A stretch of 64,000 nucleotides of DNA from Mesonia aquimarina (lineage in GTDB: Bacteria; Bacteroidota; Bacteroidia; Flavobacteriales; Flavobacteriaceae): contig NZ_RCNV01000008.1 of the NCBI RefSeq assembly GCF_003667275.1, positions 62,001 through 126,000 of the forward strand, written 5' to 3'. A program made the translations under genes and the position numbers. Shown piece by piece: positions 34,899 through 42,351 of the stretch (the stretch's first letter is position 1; every line of letters begins with the position of its first letter). The notes beneath the pieces were generated by a model, which did not search any database, had not been told where the DNA came from, and saw only the letters and a list, made by a program, of their open reading frames with translations.

Positions 34899-35144
34899 TT
34901 ATTTAGATTCTTGAAATACTGTTCCTGTCAATTTGTAAATATAAGTTTCACCACAAGCATTTACTTTGTAAGTTCCCGTTCCTCTGTCGGTATGTTTATC
35001 TGTTATCTCAATATTTTCAAAAGGGCAGTCTTTTTCGATGGATACTTGTTTTTTCAAATCTCTATTACCTACAGTGTTACCTGCAACAAGACCGCAAGAA
35101 ATTAACGAGGTTGATAAAATAGTAAGTAAAATAAATTTTTTCAT
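34899..35144 (-). CDS. Small lipoprotein
   Basis: An 81-residue protein with a signal sequence and lipobox (MKKFILLTILSTSLISCGLV; acyl-Cys at about residue 17). The mature part is polar with a beta-rich end (GTYKVNACGETYIYKLTGTV). Short lipoproteins expressed from prophages can exclude related phages or modify the envelope, but nothing here identifies its role. Confidence 0.65.
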   Translation of the reverse strand: MKKFILLTILSTSLISCGLVAGNTVGNRDLKKQVSIEKDCPFENIEITDKHTDRGTGTYKVNACGETYIYKLTGTVFQESK

Positions 35145-35226
35145 AAAAGTTAAATTAAGTTAGATATATAAAATTGAATATTTAAACGATAAGTAGTTTA
35201 CGATAATCCGTGATTAAAAAATAAGT

Positions 35227-35499
35227 TTATTTATTACACTGATTGTTATATTTAAAATCACTCATTGATTGACTCATATCTTTATAAGCAAATACAATTG
35301 ATTCGATATTGTGAGGTATTTTAGGATGTAGATATTCTACTTCTTCGGTTTCAATGTTGTGCTTATCTTTTAAAAATTCTTCTGTATTCACTATTTTATA
35401 AACTATAACTTTTTCTAGTAAACCACCAATAAAGCAAAAGTCTTTAACCTTAACAAGACCTTCTTCAAAATCATAAAAACCATTAATAATAGGAACCAT
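35227..35499 (-). CDS. Unknown small soluble protein
   Basis: A 90-residue acidic protein with a beta-rich first half (LVKVKDFCFIGGLLEKVIVYKI, in part) and no membrane segment. No family is recognised. It is in the leftward series upstream of the lipoprotein. Confidence 0.5.
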   Translation of the reverse strand: MVPIINGFYDFEEGLVKVKDFCFIGGLLEKVIVYKIVNTEEFLKDKHNIETEEVEYLHPKIPHNIESIVFAYKDMSQSMSDFKYNNQCNK

Positions 35500-35553
35500 A
35501 ATGAACTATATTAAAAATTACACCAATAAGGTAAAGTTACTAATCATTTTATT

Positions 35554-35694
35554 GTGTGCAAACATAAGATCACCGAATTAGATTCATTTAAAAAAGTTAT
35601 ATATGAAGTTATAAGTAATCCTCCTCTTACAAAAGACAAAGTAGATTTTAATGAAGCTTACAAAACTGTTGCCAAAACTGTATATAAAAAATAA
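35554..35694 (+). CDS. Possible small gene or gene remnant on the plus strand
   Basis: From a GTG at 35554 the frame encodes 46 residues (VCKHKITELDSFKKVIYEV..., ending YKTVAKTVYKK) before TAA at 35692-35694. The composition is strongly protein-like and helical. The frame opens at 35530 without an ATG, so it may be the 3' remnant of a longer gene. The remaining bases of the 35500-35824 gap hold nothing I can recognise. Confidence 0.3.
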   Translation: MCKHKITELDSFKKVIYEVISNPPLTKDKVDFNEAYKTVAKTVYKK

Positions 35695-35824
35695 CTTGGC
35701 AAGTGATAACCCGAAAAATTAAAGTTTATCACAAAACAATCACAACGGAGGAAAAGTAATCTCATAAATCACGTTTCTTTTCATATACGATAGACGTTGT
35801 CAATAATAACCCCTTGCTTTTGCG

Positions 35825-36289
35825 CTAATCTGGATAATAAGCGATTTTCTTCTTGTGAAGTATTTCTTTTAATTCAAATTCTAATTTTTCTATTTTTAAT
35901 ATTGCTTTTTCATAGTTGGGATCATCGTCAAATGATTTTTTTATAAGTCGGCTTTTATTTTCATGTAGAACGGTTTCTTTATATTTATTCAGCTTATTTT
36001 TCCATTTGGTTAAATTTCTCTTTGCAGAAGTTATTTTGTTTTTTAAAACTTTCTTTTCATCCTTTGGTTTCTCGGGAAAATAAAACCCGGAATTGATGTC
36101 AAAAAAATGTTTTGGGTATTTAACTCGAAGCAAAGCTTCTCTATACTTAAAATACCATTTCCACCTTACAAATTCGTGCAAATTAAATCCGTTCCAGTAT
36201 AGAAATTCAATAGGTTTATCTTGCCTTAAAGCTTTTACCTTTATTGAAAAGTAATAGAGTTTATCTTTATTTTCAACAGAATATTTCAT
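35825..36289 (-). CDS. Unknown protein with C-terminal coiled coil
   Basis: A 154-residue protein. The first 70 residues are aromatic-rich (FLYWNGFNLHEFVRWKWYF). The second half is Lys/Glu-rich and probably a coiled coil (KKVLKNKITSAKRNLTKWKN; LKIEKLEFELKEILHKKK). No family is recognised. It lies between two gaps in the leftward control block. Confidence 0.55.
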   Translation of the reverse strand: MKYSVENKDKLYYFSIKVKALRQDKPIEFLYWNGFNLHEFVRWKWYFKYREALLRVKYPKHFFDINSGFYFPEKPKDEKKVLKNKITSAKRNLTKWKNKLNKYKETVLHENKSRLIKKSFDDDPNYEKAILKIEKLEFELKEILHKKKIAYYPD

Positions 36290-36355
36290 TTAATATTTAT
36301 TGGTTTAACCGTGGAAAAGATTTATGGTTAATTAAACCATAGTTAAATTATGCTT

Positions 36356-36694
36356 TTATTTTTCTCTACTGGTATCATCAATAAACCTACGTACAGTGTA
36401 AAATGGATTTACCCTATAAGAATCGAACAGCTTTTTTTCTTCAAGGTAATTAGTAAATATCATTAATAGTTCTACTCTTTTTTCATTCCCTATTATATCA
36501 TCTAATTTCAATTGATAATCGGTTAATAAAGCCGCTTTTTTGGAAGCAATTTTTACTTCTTTTTCAAACTCTTGCCAGTCTATTTTTTTGCTAAATTCTA
36601 AATCAGCTTCTTTGAATTTTTTCTTAAATCGGTTTTCGGTTTGTGCTAGAGTTACAACTGGTAACATCATTGCTATAAATAGTAATTTTTTCAT
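36356..36694 (-). CDS. Small exported protein of unknown function
   Basis: From the ATG at 36692-36694 the protein begins with a signal peptide (MKKLLFIAMMLPVVTLAQ) and is about 112 residues long. The mature part is helical and charged (KEADLEFSKKIDWQEFEKEV). An ATG seven codons upstream is possible, but the later one gives a normal signal peptide. A copy of the dispersed repeat lies just before it. Confidence 0.55.
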   Translation of the reverse strand: MKKLLFIAMMLPVVTLAQTENRFKKKFKEADLEFSKKIDWQEFEKEVKIASKKAALLTDYQLKLDDIIGNEKRVELLMIFTNYLEEKKLFDSYRVNPFYTVRRFIDDTSREK

Positions 36695-36713
36695 TTTTCT
36701 TGATTTGATTTTC

Positions 36714-36740
36714 AAACCGTGGCGGTTTGTCTCACGGTTT
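36714..36740 (+). repeat. Dispersed palindromic repeat, perfect intergenic copy
   Basis: AAACCGTG (36714-36721), spacer gcggtttgtct, CACGGTTT (36733-36740). It lies between two genes. The bases that follow (gaattaattttaag, then GTTTTTGTATA) also resemble those after the copy at 34463, so the shared block is longer than the palindrome. Confidence 0.75.
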
Positions 36741-36749
36741 GAATTAATT

Positions 36750-37034
36750 TTAAGTATGTTTTTGTATATCGGGAAACTTCTTTATTTTATCTTCCACAAG
36801 CTCAAAGTCATTGAAAATCCTGTTATAACCCGGTGGTGTTTGAAATATTTTAATGAAAATGAGCCACTCAAACAGCGTTAAGCTATGATCGTCTTTACTA
36901 AAGAATTTACCTCTTGTTTGTTCCTGAATATCTCTTATCCAAGCTCTAATTTTTTTTTCGGAATGTATTTTTAAATACATTTCTACTACTTTTCCTTTGG
37001 TTACGCTAAGCGGCAAGTATTTTTCCTCGTCCAT
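36750..37034 (-). CDS. Unknown small helical protein
   Basis: A 94-residue charged protein (MDEEKYLPLSVTKGKVVEMY; RAWIRDIQEQTRGKFFSKDD) with no membrane segment. No family is recognised. It lies upstream of the exported protein in the leftward block. Confidence 0.5.
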   Translation of the reverse strand: MDEEKYLPLSVTKGKVVEMYLKIHSEKKIRAWIRDIQEQTRGKFFSKDDHSLTLFEWLIFIKIFQTPPGYNRIFNDFELVEDKIKKFPDIQKHT

Positions 37035-37082
37035 TTACTACAGATATTTAAGTTACTACAGATTGATTAATATTGTTAACGG

Positions 37083-37214
37083 TTACGCTTGTGTCGTGGT
37101 GGTTTTTTGGTACTTTTCTAAATCTTTTTCATAGGCTTTTTGGTCTTCTTCTGAAATTTCGTCCTGTTTTAAGACAGGAAGCCACTTATTTCTAAGTTCT
37201 TTTTGAATACTCAT
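37083..37214 (-). CDS. Very small charged protein
   Basis: An ATG at 37212-37214 opens a 43-residue frame ending at TAA (37083-37085). The product (MSIQKELRNKWLPVLKQDEI...YQKTTTTQA) is helical and highly charged. It fills the otherwise empty gap between the genes on either side in the same direction, which supports it as a real small gene. Confidence 0.5.
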   Translation of the reverse strand: MSIQKELRNKWLPVLKQDEISEEDQKAYEKDLEKYQKTTTTQA

Positions 37215-37233
37215 ATTTCTGTGGTTTTTGGTA

Positions 37234-37629
37234 TTAGTTGATCTTACTTTCTATTTTTCGCATTCCTGTTTTTTCGGTAAAAGGAAGCTGGCTGTGTATT
37301 AATGCAATTAATTGATAAGCTATACTTTTCTCGTATGGGTTTCCTTCTTGTTGAAGCGTTCGCATAGCATCGAAAAAAACAAATTCTTCATGGAGCTCTA
37401 ACGAAATGCTTTTTGGTGGTCGCTTACTGCTTGCTTTTCTGAATAACTCAAACCGTATCAATTTGCAAATGCTGTAATCTTTGTAGTATTCTGATTTTTG
37501 AAGTGATTCGCAAAAGGTCTCCAGCAATTCCTGATGTAGTTTTAAACCGTTGGCAATTGCATTAATTTCACTTTTTGTAAGCTTATTAATTTGCTTTTTT
37601 CCGTATTTGTCTGATAAATGAGCTTTCAT
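37234..37629 (-). CDS. Unknown helical protein
   Basis: From the ATG at 37627-37629, which overlaps the stop of the zinc-ribbon gene by four bases (ATGA), the protein has about 131 residues. It is helical (KLTKSEINAIANGLKLHQEL; LELHEEFVFFDAMRTLQQEG). The earlier in-frame ATG at 37686 would overlap more and adds a poor leader. No family is recognised. It may regulate or accompany the replication gene upstream. Confidence 0.5.
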   Translation of the reverse strand: MKAHLSDKYGKKQINKLTKSEINAIANGLKLHQELLETFCESLQKSEYYKDYSICKLIRFELFRKASSKRPPKSISLELHEEFVFFDAMRTLQQEGNPYEKSIAYQLIALIHSQLPFTEKTGMRKIESKIN

Positions 37630-37928
37630 AGTCTTACTTTTTTTATACAATGCGTTCGATTGTCGGTTAAATAGAACTGGAGGCAATTTGCAGCCGAAAA
37701 TAGCGGTGACTTTCTAAAGGCTTCTTCCATTTTTTCGGTTATACGGTTGTAATCGTATCGGTTATACTTTAAAATTGAGTACCAAACCGGGTTAATTACT
37801 CTATCACCTTTGATAATTTGTAAATGTTCATTTCCGTTTTTTAGGAGAATTACCATTTTGATTTTGCTACAAACCGGGCAAAATATTTTGTTTCTTTTGC
37901 CACAAGTACATTTTTTATCGTTTCTCAT
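37626..37928 (-). CDS. Small zinc-ribbon protein
   Basis: A 100-residue protein whose N-terminus has four Cys in a zinc-ribbon arrangement (CTCGKRNKIFCPVC). A mixed alpha/beta part follows (INPVWYSILKYNRYDYNRI) and a Cys near the end. It lies five bases downstream of the candidate replication gene, so it may act with it. No family is recognised. Confidence 0.55.
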   Translation of the reverse strand: MRNDKKCTCGKRNKIFCPVCSKIKMVILLKNGNEHLQIIKGDRVINPVWYSILKYNRYDYNRITEKMEEAFRKSPLFSAANCLQFYLTDNRTHCIKKVRL

Positions 37929-37933
37929 GACTG

Positions 37934-39583
37934 TTATTTTTGACGGTGAATTTTGTTAAACTCTTTCTTGATTATTTCTGTAATTTGTTCGAAAATTTCA
38001 GCATTACAGTTATGCTCTACGTATTCAAAAACGCTTTGTAAATTAATCTGACCTTGGACGTATTTTCTAGCCGCTTTTTGCGCTTTTTTAAGGTCGGTGT
38101 GTTTTCTTGAATTGCGTAAATGTTCTAATTTTCGGGCTTTTTTAGATTTAGCCGGTTTCTTTTCTAAGCGGAAGAATCTATACGCATATTCAAAACTGCT
38201 TTCTTCTTTATGCGTTCGAGCGGTGTCGAAATAAATGGAAGGGTAACGAATATCCCACTCCGGGTTATTTTTTTGGTATTTATAAGCTTCTTTTAAAACT
38301 TTTAGCGATTTTTCCCAGCGTTCAGCAATTATCGGTTTGCTTAAAACATAGCCGTTAGGCGAAATAAATTTATCCTGTAACCAATACTTGTAAGCATTTT
38401 GCCAGCTTCCCGGATGCACCTCCATTTTTCCGAACAATCTTGCGGAAAATTTTAAAATATCCTGAATGGCCAACTCTTTAAAATCTTCCTGAAGCATCGA
38501 GCCGCGCAAGGCTTCTTCGTGAATGTATTTTTTAAAAATAGGGGAGTAGTCGTTATAATCGCCGGCGGCCAAATCTTTGCAAACATCGGTTTGATCTTCA
38601 AGCACGCTCAATAATTTTTCAGAAACCGGCTTTAAATTTTCGCCGGAAAAATTTTTTTCTGAATCTTGCTTGTTGGGTGTTCCAGTAGAAGTTCCAGTAC
38701 AGTTGTTATCTGTTTGCGGTAGCAAACTCCTTTCATCCCTTATCTTATTCTTATCTGATAATGTTCTACTAGATACATTGTCATGTACAACTTTCTTAGT
38801 TCCAACTGAGTTAAACGACTGATTTTCAGTGGCGGTCGATTTTGGTGTTTTGTTGTCGGTAAGCGTTAAAATTTCAGGGTTTATACGCATTTTAACCGCC
38901 CTTTTAGAGCCTTTAAATTCATAGTCAACAAGTACCCTAGCTTCTTCTAAACGTTCTCTATGATGCCTAAAAGTGTTTTTTGAGACAGGTAAATTGGTGT
39001 AGCCGTCTCGCTCTATTGTAGTAATCTTGTTAGGGTAAATATCAACTTTCGGCATTTCGGCAGCAATATGAACCCCTAGACGTTTTCTTATTTGCTTCCT
39101 TTTGTACAATTGTTGGTTAAGCTGATGAAGAATGGCAATAAAAACCTTCTCGCTTTCTTTTTTAACTTCTTCTCGTAAATTCCTTTTTTGTAAATACCAA
39201 CCGTCACGGTTTGTATTGTATTTTTCAACTAGCTTGTTGTATTCTTTAGGTGGGTAGGAGCGGTGCTGTTTTTTCCATATTTCTTCCCGAACCTTAGCTT
39301 CCATGTTTTGTTGTAAGCCTTTACGGAAACGCTTAACTTTTAAATTGTAGTCTCTAACCTTTGCATTAAGCTTCCAAACCTCAATATTGTACTTCTTAAC
39401 GTATAAATTGTACTGTTTAATGGTTTCCTTAAAATCTTTAGTAGTAAGAATAGGGTGTATAAATTCCGGTTTTTTTTGCTCACCAACCGTGGCGGTTTGA
39501 TTCACGGTTTTTTCGGTTTGATTGTTTTGGTTATTCAGAATTTTTTGCGTAATTTGCCCTAATAAGCTGCTGTTATTGTGCAT
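37934..39583 (-). CDS. Candidate replication initiation protein (winged helix)
   Basis: A 549-residue basic protein. The N-terminal tail contains EKTVNQTATVGEQK, encoded by the dispersed repeat. A helical, Lys/Arg-rich region follows (about 50-160). A probable winged helix comes next (LPVSKNTFRHHRERLEEARVL, then VDYEFKGSKRAVKMRI). Then there is a Ser/Asn-rich linker, and a C-terminal helical domain (about 330-549) that ends in a basic stretch. The combination resembles DnaD/RepO-type replication proteins of Bacteroidota phages, but no family can be named with certainty. No primase or polymerase is nearby, so the element would rely on host replication. Confidence 0.5.
   Translation of the reverse strand: MHNNSSLLGQITQKILNNQNNQTEKTVNQTATVGEQKKPEFIHPILTTKDFKETIKQYNLYVKKYNIEVWKLNAKVRDYNLKVKRFRKGLQQNMEAKVREEIWKKQHRSYPPKEYNKLVEKYNTNRDGWYLQKRNLREEVKKESEKVFIAILHQLNQQLYKRKQIRKRLGVHIAAEMPKVDIYPNKITTIERDGYTNLPVSKNTFRHHRERLEEARVLVDYEFKGSKRAVKMRINPEILTLTDNKTPKSTATENQSFNSVGTKKVVHDNVSSRTLSDKNKIRDERSLLPQTDNNCTGTSTGTPNKQDSEKNFSGENLKPVSEKLLSVLEDQTDVCKDLAAGDYNDYSPIFKKYIHEEALRGSMLQEDFKELAIQDILKFSARLFGKMEVHPGSWQNAYKYWLQDKFISPNGYVLSKPIIAERWEKSLKVLKEAYKYQKNNPEWDIRYPSIYFDTARTHKEESSFEYAYRFFRLEKKPAKSKKARKLEHLRNSRKHTDLKKAQKAARKYVQGQINLQSVFEYVEHNCNAEIFEQITEIIKKEFNKIHRQK
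39484..39510 (+). repeat. Dispersed palindromic repeat, copy in the replication-like gene
   Basis: CAACCGTG (one mismatch) at 39484-39491, spacer gcggtttgatt, CACGGTTT at 39503-39510. On the minus strand it encodes KTVNQTATV. A related short palindrome, AACCGT-c-ACGGTT, lies at 39199-39211. Confidence 0.7.
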
Positions 39584-39654
39584 TTGGTAGTTTATTTAGA
39601 AAAATCAGGAAGCAGGGCTGTAACCTTAATGCTTCCTTTTTTTTGGTTTATACT

Positions 39655-39689
39655 TAAAAAACCGAGCGCCGCTTTTGCTAAGCGCCCGG
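39655..39689 (-). terminator. Terminator after the Cro-like three-gene unit
   Basis: CCGAGCGC (39662-39669) pairs with GCGCCCGG (39682-39689) with one mismatch. An inner GCTT/AAGC extends the stem, and on the minus strand a run of six T follows. A second hairpin at 39607-39637 (AGGAAGC/GCTTCCT) has its T-run on the plus strand. Confidence 0.6.
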
Positions 39690-39730
39690 ATAGGCATCTT
39701 GCCTGTGGGTATTTTTGGTTGAAACTCATT

Positions 39731-40060
39731 TTAATTTCTCTCAATATGAATTTCAACTCCTATGCTTTTGGGTTTTAAACGAACCGCAGTTTCAATAGAA
39801 TCCCTTATTTTGTCTAAAACCGTATTCACAATTTTATCGGTTTCTGTTTCGGTTGTCTTTTGCTTTAAATCTCTATTTACCTTAATGAGGTATTCATTTT
39901 CATCAATAGAAAAAGTCCTGTCTAAACGATCTACTTTTTGTATAGCTTTGTCTAGTTGATCTAGATTTTGTAAGCGAATAATCACTTCGTGTTCGCTCCA
40001 AATAATTCTGCTGTTTGGGAAACTTTCTATTAAGTAAACTGCTAATTCGTTATCATTCAT
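39731..40060 (-). CDS. Unknown acidic protein
   Basis: A 109-residue protein with an N-terminal alpha/beta pattern (LAVYLIESFPNSRIIWSEHE) and a helical C-terminus (TDKIVNTVLDKIRDSIETAV). No family is recognised. It is the third gene of the unit that begins with the Cro-like regulator and lies six bases after the second. Confidence 0.5.
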   Translation of the reverse strand: MNDNELAVYLIESFPNSRIIWSEHEVIIRLQNLDQLDKAIQKVDRLDRTFSIDENEYLIKVNRDLKQKTTETETDKIVNTVLDKIRDSIETAVRLKPKSIGVEIHIERN

Positions 40061-40065
40061 AATTT

Positions 40066-40293
40066 TTAATTTTCTAGTGCTATAAGTGCAGCAAGCGATT
40101 CTATATTTTCGGGTCTAAATTCTTCACCTAATTGCTCTGCTACTTTATCTTCTATTGTTTTTCGTGATTTAGATTTTGACTTAGCCTTTACCGGCTCTAC
40201 CATTTGCTGCAATTTCTGCAATAGCGCACGTTGCTCCTCTTGGGGTAGAGAAGAAACAATTGGCAGTACGCTATTTGCAGTTAATTGGCTCAT
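40066..40293 (-). CDS. Unknown small protein with basic linker
   Basis: A 75-residue protein with an N-terminal helical motif (VLPIVSSLPQEEQRALLQKL), a Lys/Ser-rich linker (KAKSKSKSRK) and an acidic C-terminus. It starts one base after the Cro-like gene. No family is recognised. Confidence 0.5.
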   Translation of the reverse strand: MSQLTANSVLPIVSSLPQEEQRALLQKLQQMVEPVKAKSKSKSRKTIEDKVAEQLGEEFRPENIESLAALIALEN

Positions 40294-40294
40294 T

Positions 40295-40558
40295 TTATGA
40301 TCTTGGTTGCTTTGCGTTGTGAGTAGAGTTCAGAGTAACCAGCTCTTTATTTTTAACTTTTTCAGCTATTTTTTCAATCGCCTCCTCTAAATAAAGGTTT
40401 GGTCTTTTACCTTTTATACAGAGCTTAATTGATTGGTTTTTAAATGGTTTACCGTTTAATTGTGTGATGCCTTCTCTTAGAAGTTGGGCTTCTATGAAAC
40501 TTCCGTACCTATGCGGAAATATCTTTTTTAACCTTTTTTTATCCTTTTCAGTAAACAT
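40295..40558 (-). CDS. Cro-like helix-turn-helix regulator
   Basis: An 87-residue basic protein. The pattern KKIFPHRYGSFIEAQLLREG then LNGKPFKNQSIKLCIKGKRPN and LYLEEAIEKIAEKV matches small HTH regulators frequent in Bacteroidota prophages. It is divergent from the XRE repressor with four shared operator-like motifs between them, which is a CI/Cro-type switch. It probably controls early expression of the leftward block. Confidence 0.6.
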   Translation of the reverse strand: MFTEKDKKRLKKIFPHRYGSFIEAQLLREGITQLNGKPFKNQSIKLCIKGKRPNLYLEEAIEKIAEKVKNKELVTLNSTHNAKQPRS

Positions 40559-40606
40559 AATTTATATATTAGCGTTTAATAACCCGCACAAATGCGGCTA
40601 AACAAT

Positions 40607-40706
40607 TTTTTGTACGGGTTAAACTCATTTTGTACAACAAATATACATGTAAATATTTGGTTTAACGTGTACAAAAGAGGTATTTGTTTTGTTAAAATTT
40701 GTACAC
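40607..40706. promoter_or_regulatory. Divergent switch region with four TTTTGTAC operators
   Basis: The motif TTTTGTAC occurs at 40607-40615 and 40628-40635, in inverse orientation (TGTACAAAA) at 40668-40676, and as TTTGTACAC at 40698-40706. On the minus strand TATATTTG (40638-40645) matches a -7 box for the Cro-like gene. On the plus strand TTTG (40656-40659) and TATTTG (40681-40686) could serve the repressor. Confidence 0.6.
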
Positions 40707-40708
40707 TC

Positions 40709-41119
40709 TTGAATTACAGTGATTTATTTAAAGAAATTAGGCACAAAGCCAAGTTAAAACAGACAGAATTTGGTGAGAAATTAGGTGTGGGAGTTGGAAC
40801 TATTCAAAAAATTGAAGGAGGAGAAAGAGAGCCTAGTAATACAATAAAGAAATTATTTCCTTATGTTTTTGGCGAATATTTAGGCGAGGAAGCAGCTCTA
40901 AATTATAATCTTCCGGAGTTTTCAAAAGAAACAGATACTGAGTTAGAAAATAAGCTTCAAGAAGCATTGAAAGAGAATGAGCAGTTAAAACTTCAAATTG
41001 AAACCTTGACTGACTTTAAAAATACCCAAGCTCGAACCATTGAACTTTTAGAAGATCGTATTGAATTGTATAAAATAAAGTACGAAAGCGAAAACAATAA
41101 GCCTAACAAAGCCGGCTAA
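40709..41119 (+). CDS. XRE-family repressor with coiled-coil C-terminus
   Basis: A phage-repressor-like protein. The HTH covers about the first 60 residues from the chosen start (YSDLFKEIRHKAKLKQTEFG, VGVGTIQKIEGGERE). A long coiled coil follows (ENKLQEALKENEQLKLQIET), probably for dimerisation. No LexA-type peptidase domain is present, so induction would not be by RecA-stimulated self-cleavage. The frame extends back to an ATG at 40592, but that would run through the operators and add an atypical N-terminus. The TTG at 40709, just after the last operator, is preferred. Confidence 0.75.
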   Translation: MNYSDLFKEIRHKAKLKQTEFGEKLGVGVGTIQKIEGGEREPSNTIKKLFPYVFGEYLGEEAALNYNLPEFSKETDTELENKLQEALKENEQLKLQIETLTDFKNTQARTIELLEDRIELYKIKYESENNKPNKAG

Positions 41120-41200
41120 GTGTAGTTTGGAATGGGGAGCGAAGCTAAAAAAATTTGTTTGGAATTGGTTTATTTTAAGCCGTAATTATATTTATAAAAG

Positions 41201-42121
41201 ATGAGAAATAAGAAATTTCAAATATTTGTTTCTTCAACTTATACAGATTTAATCAATGAGCGTCAAGCAGCTGTTGAAGCTATATTAAGTTCGAGTAATA
41301 TTCCTGCTGGAATGGAGTTGTTTTCGGCGGGTGATGAATCACAAATGACTGTTATTAAAAGGTGGATTGACGAATCTGATATATTTCTTTTAATTCTAGG
41401 GGGTAGATATGGAAGCCTTGAAAAAACTACTAAAAAAAGCTATACGGAGTTAGAATATGATTATGCTTTGGAACTAGAAAAACCATTATTTTCTGTTGTA
41501 ATTAATGAAGATATTATAGAGGAAAGAGTAAAAAAATTCGGGTCGGATGTTATTGAGATTACCAACGCTGAAAAATTAAAAACGTTTAGAAAGAAAGTTT
41601 TACAAAACATGGTAAAGTTCTGGTCCGATGAAAAAGATATTAAATTAGCCATTCATGAAACTGTTGCAGAATTCAGCCATACTAAAAAGTTGATAGGTTG
41701 GGTAAGAGGCGATCAAGAAGTAAATTCAGGAGCTTTAGCTGAAGAAATTGCAAGACTTACAAAGGAGAATTCAGAATTAAGAGAAAAAGCAAATTCTCAA
41801 GAAAATGTACTCTATAACGGACTGAGTTTTGAGCAATTAACAGAATTATTGAAGAGACATAAAACAAAAATTGATGGAATCGAGTTAGACTTATATCAAG
41901 CATTACGGCGAATTTCGTTTGCTGTCAATGTTAATTGGTTTCTAGGTGATGATAAGAAGACTGCAGATGAATTAGTAAGATTTAAATTGCTTAAAGAAGT
42001 AAGAACGCTAAAAAATCCTCATCAGTCTTTTTACTCATTTACTGAAGATGGACATAATTATTATTTAAGAACTCTTATTAAACCTCAAAAAGTCACATAC
42101 GAATTACCATTAAAAAAATAA
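41201..42121 (+). CDS. DUF4062 domain protein
   Basis: A 306-residue protein with an N-terminal DUF4062 domain (about residues 1-95: FQIFVSSTYTDLINERQAAV, AGMELFSAGDES, DIFLLILGGRYG, KSYTELEYDYALE). This fold is related to TIR and nucleoside-processing domains and is common in defence genes. A coiled-coil segment (about 185-205) and a C-terminal region with winged-helix-like pattern follow. It lies between the repressor and the methyltransferase operon, in the cargo part of the element. A role in phage defence is inference. Confidence 0.8.
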   Translation: MRNKKFQIFVSSTYTDLINERQAAVEAILSSSNIPAGMELFSAGDESQMTVIKRWIDESDIFLLILGGRYGSLEKTTKKSYTELEYDYALELEKPLFSVVINEDIIEERVKKFGSDVIEITNAEKLKTFRKKVLQNMVKFWSDEKDIKLAIHETVAEFSHTKKLIGWVRGDQEVNSGALAEEIARLTKENSELREKANSQENVLYNGLSFEQLTELLKRHKTKIDGIELDLYQALRRISFAVNVNWFLGDDKKTADELVRFKLLKEVRTLKNPHQSFYSFTEDGHNYYLRTLIKPQKVTYELPLKK

Positions 42122-42351
42122 AATTTATAATTGCTCGGATGTGCTAAGATTTTTGTGGAGACAAATTAAAAAGCGATAGGATTCTGTGTTAGAAAAACTG
42201 TAAGTCAAAATGAATATACTAAGTCCTAATTATTAGATAAATTTTATATCTTAGAGTATAATTATATATAGATATATGGAATTTTACCAGGTCTGGTCTG
42301 AATAAATTAGTATATTGACCCAATATATGTTTATTTATAGCTGAGAATAGA

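Noticed and set aside
27412-39510. CRISPR array
   Set aside because: The repeats are irregularly spaced by hundreds to thousands of bases, lie in coding DNA and have no cas genes near them.
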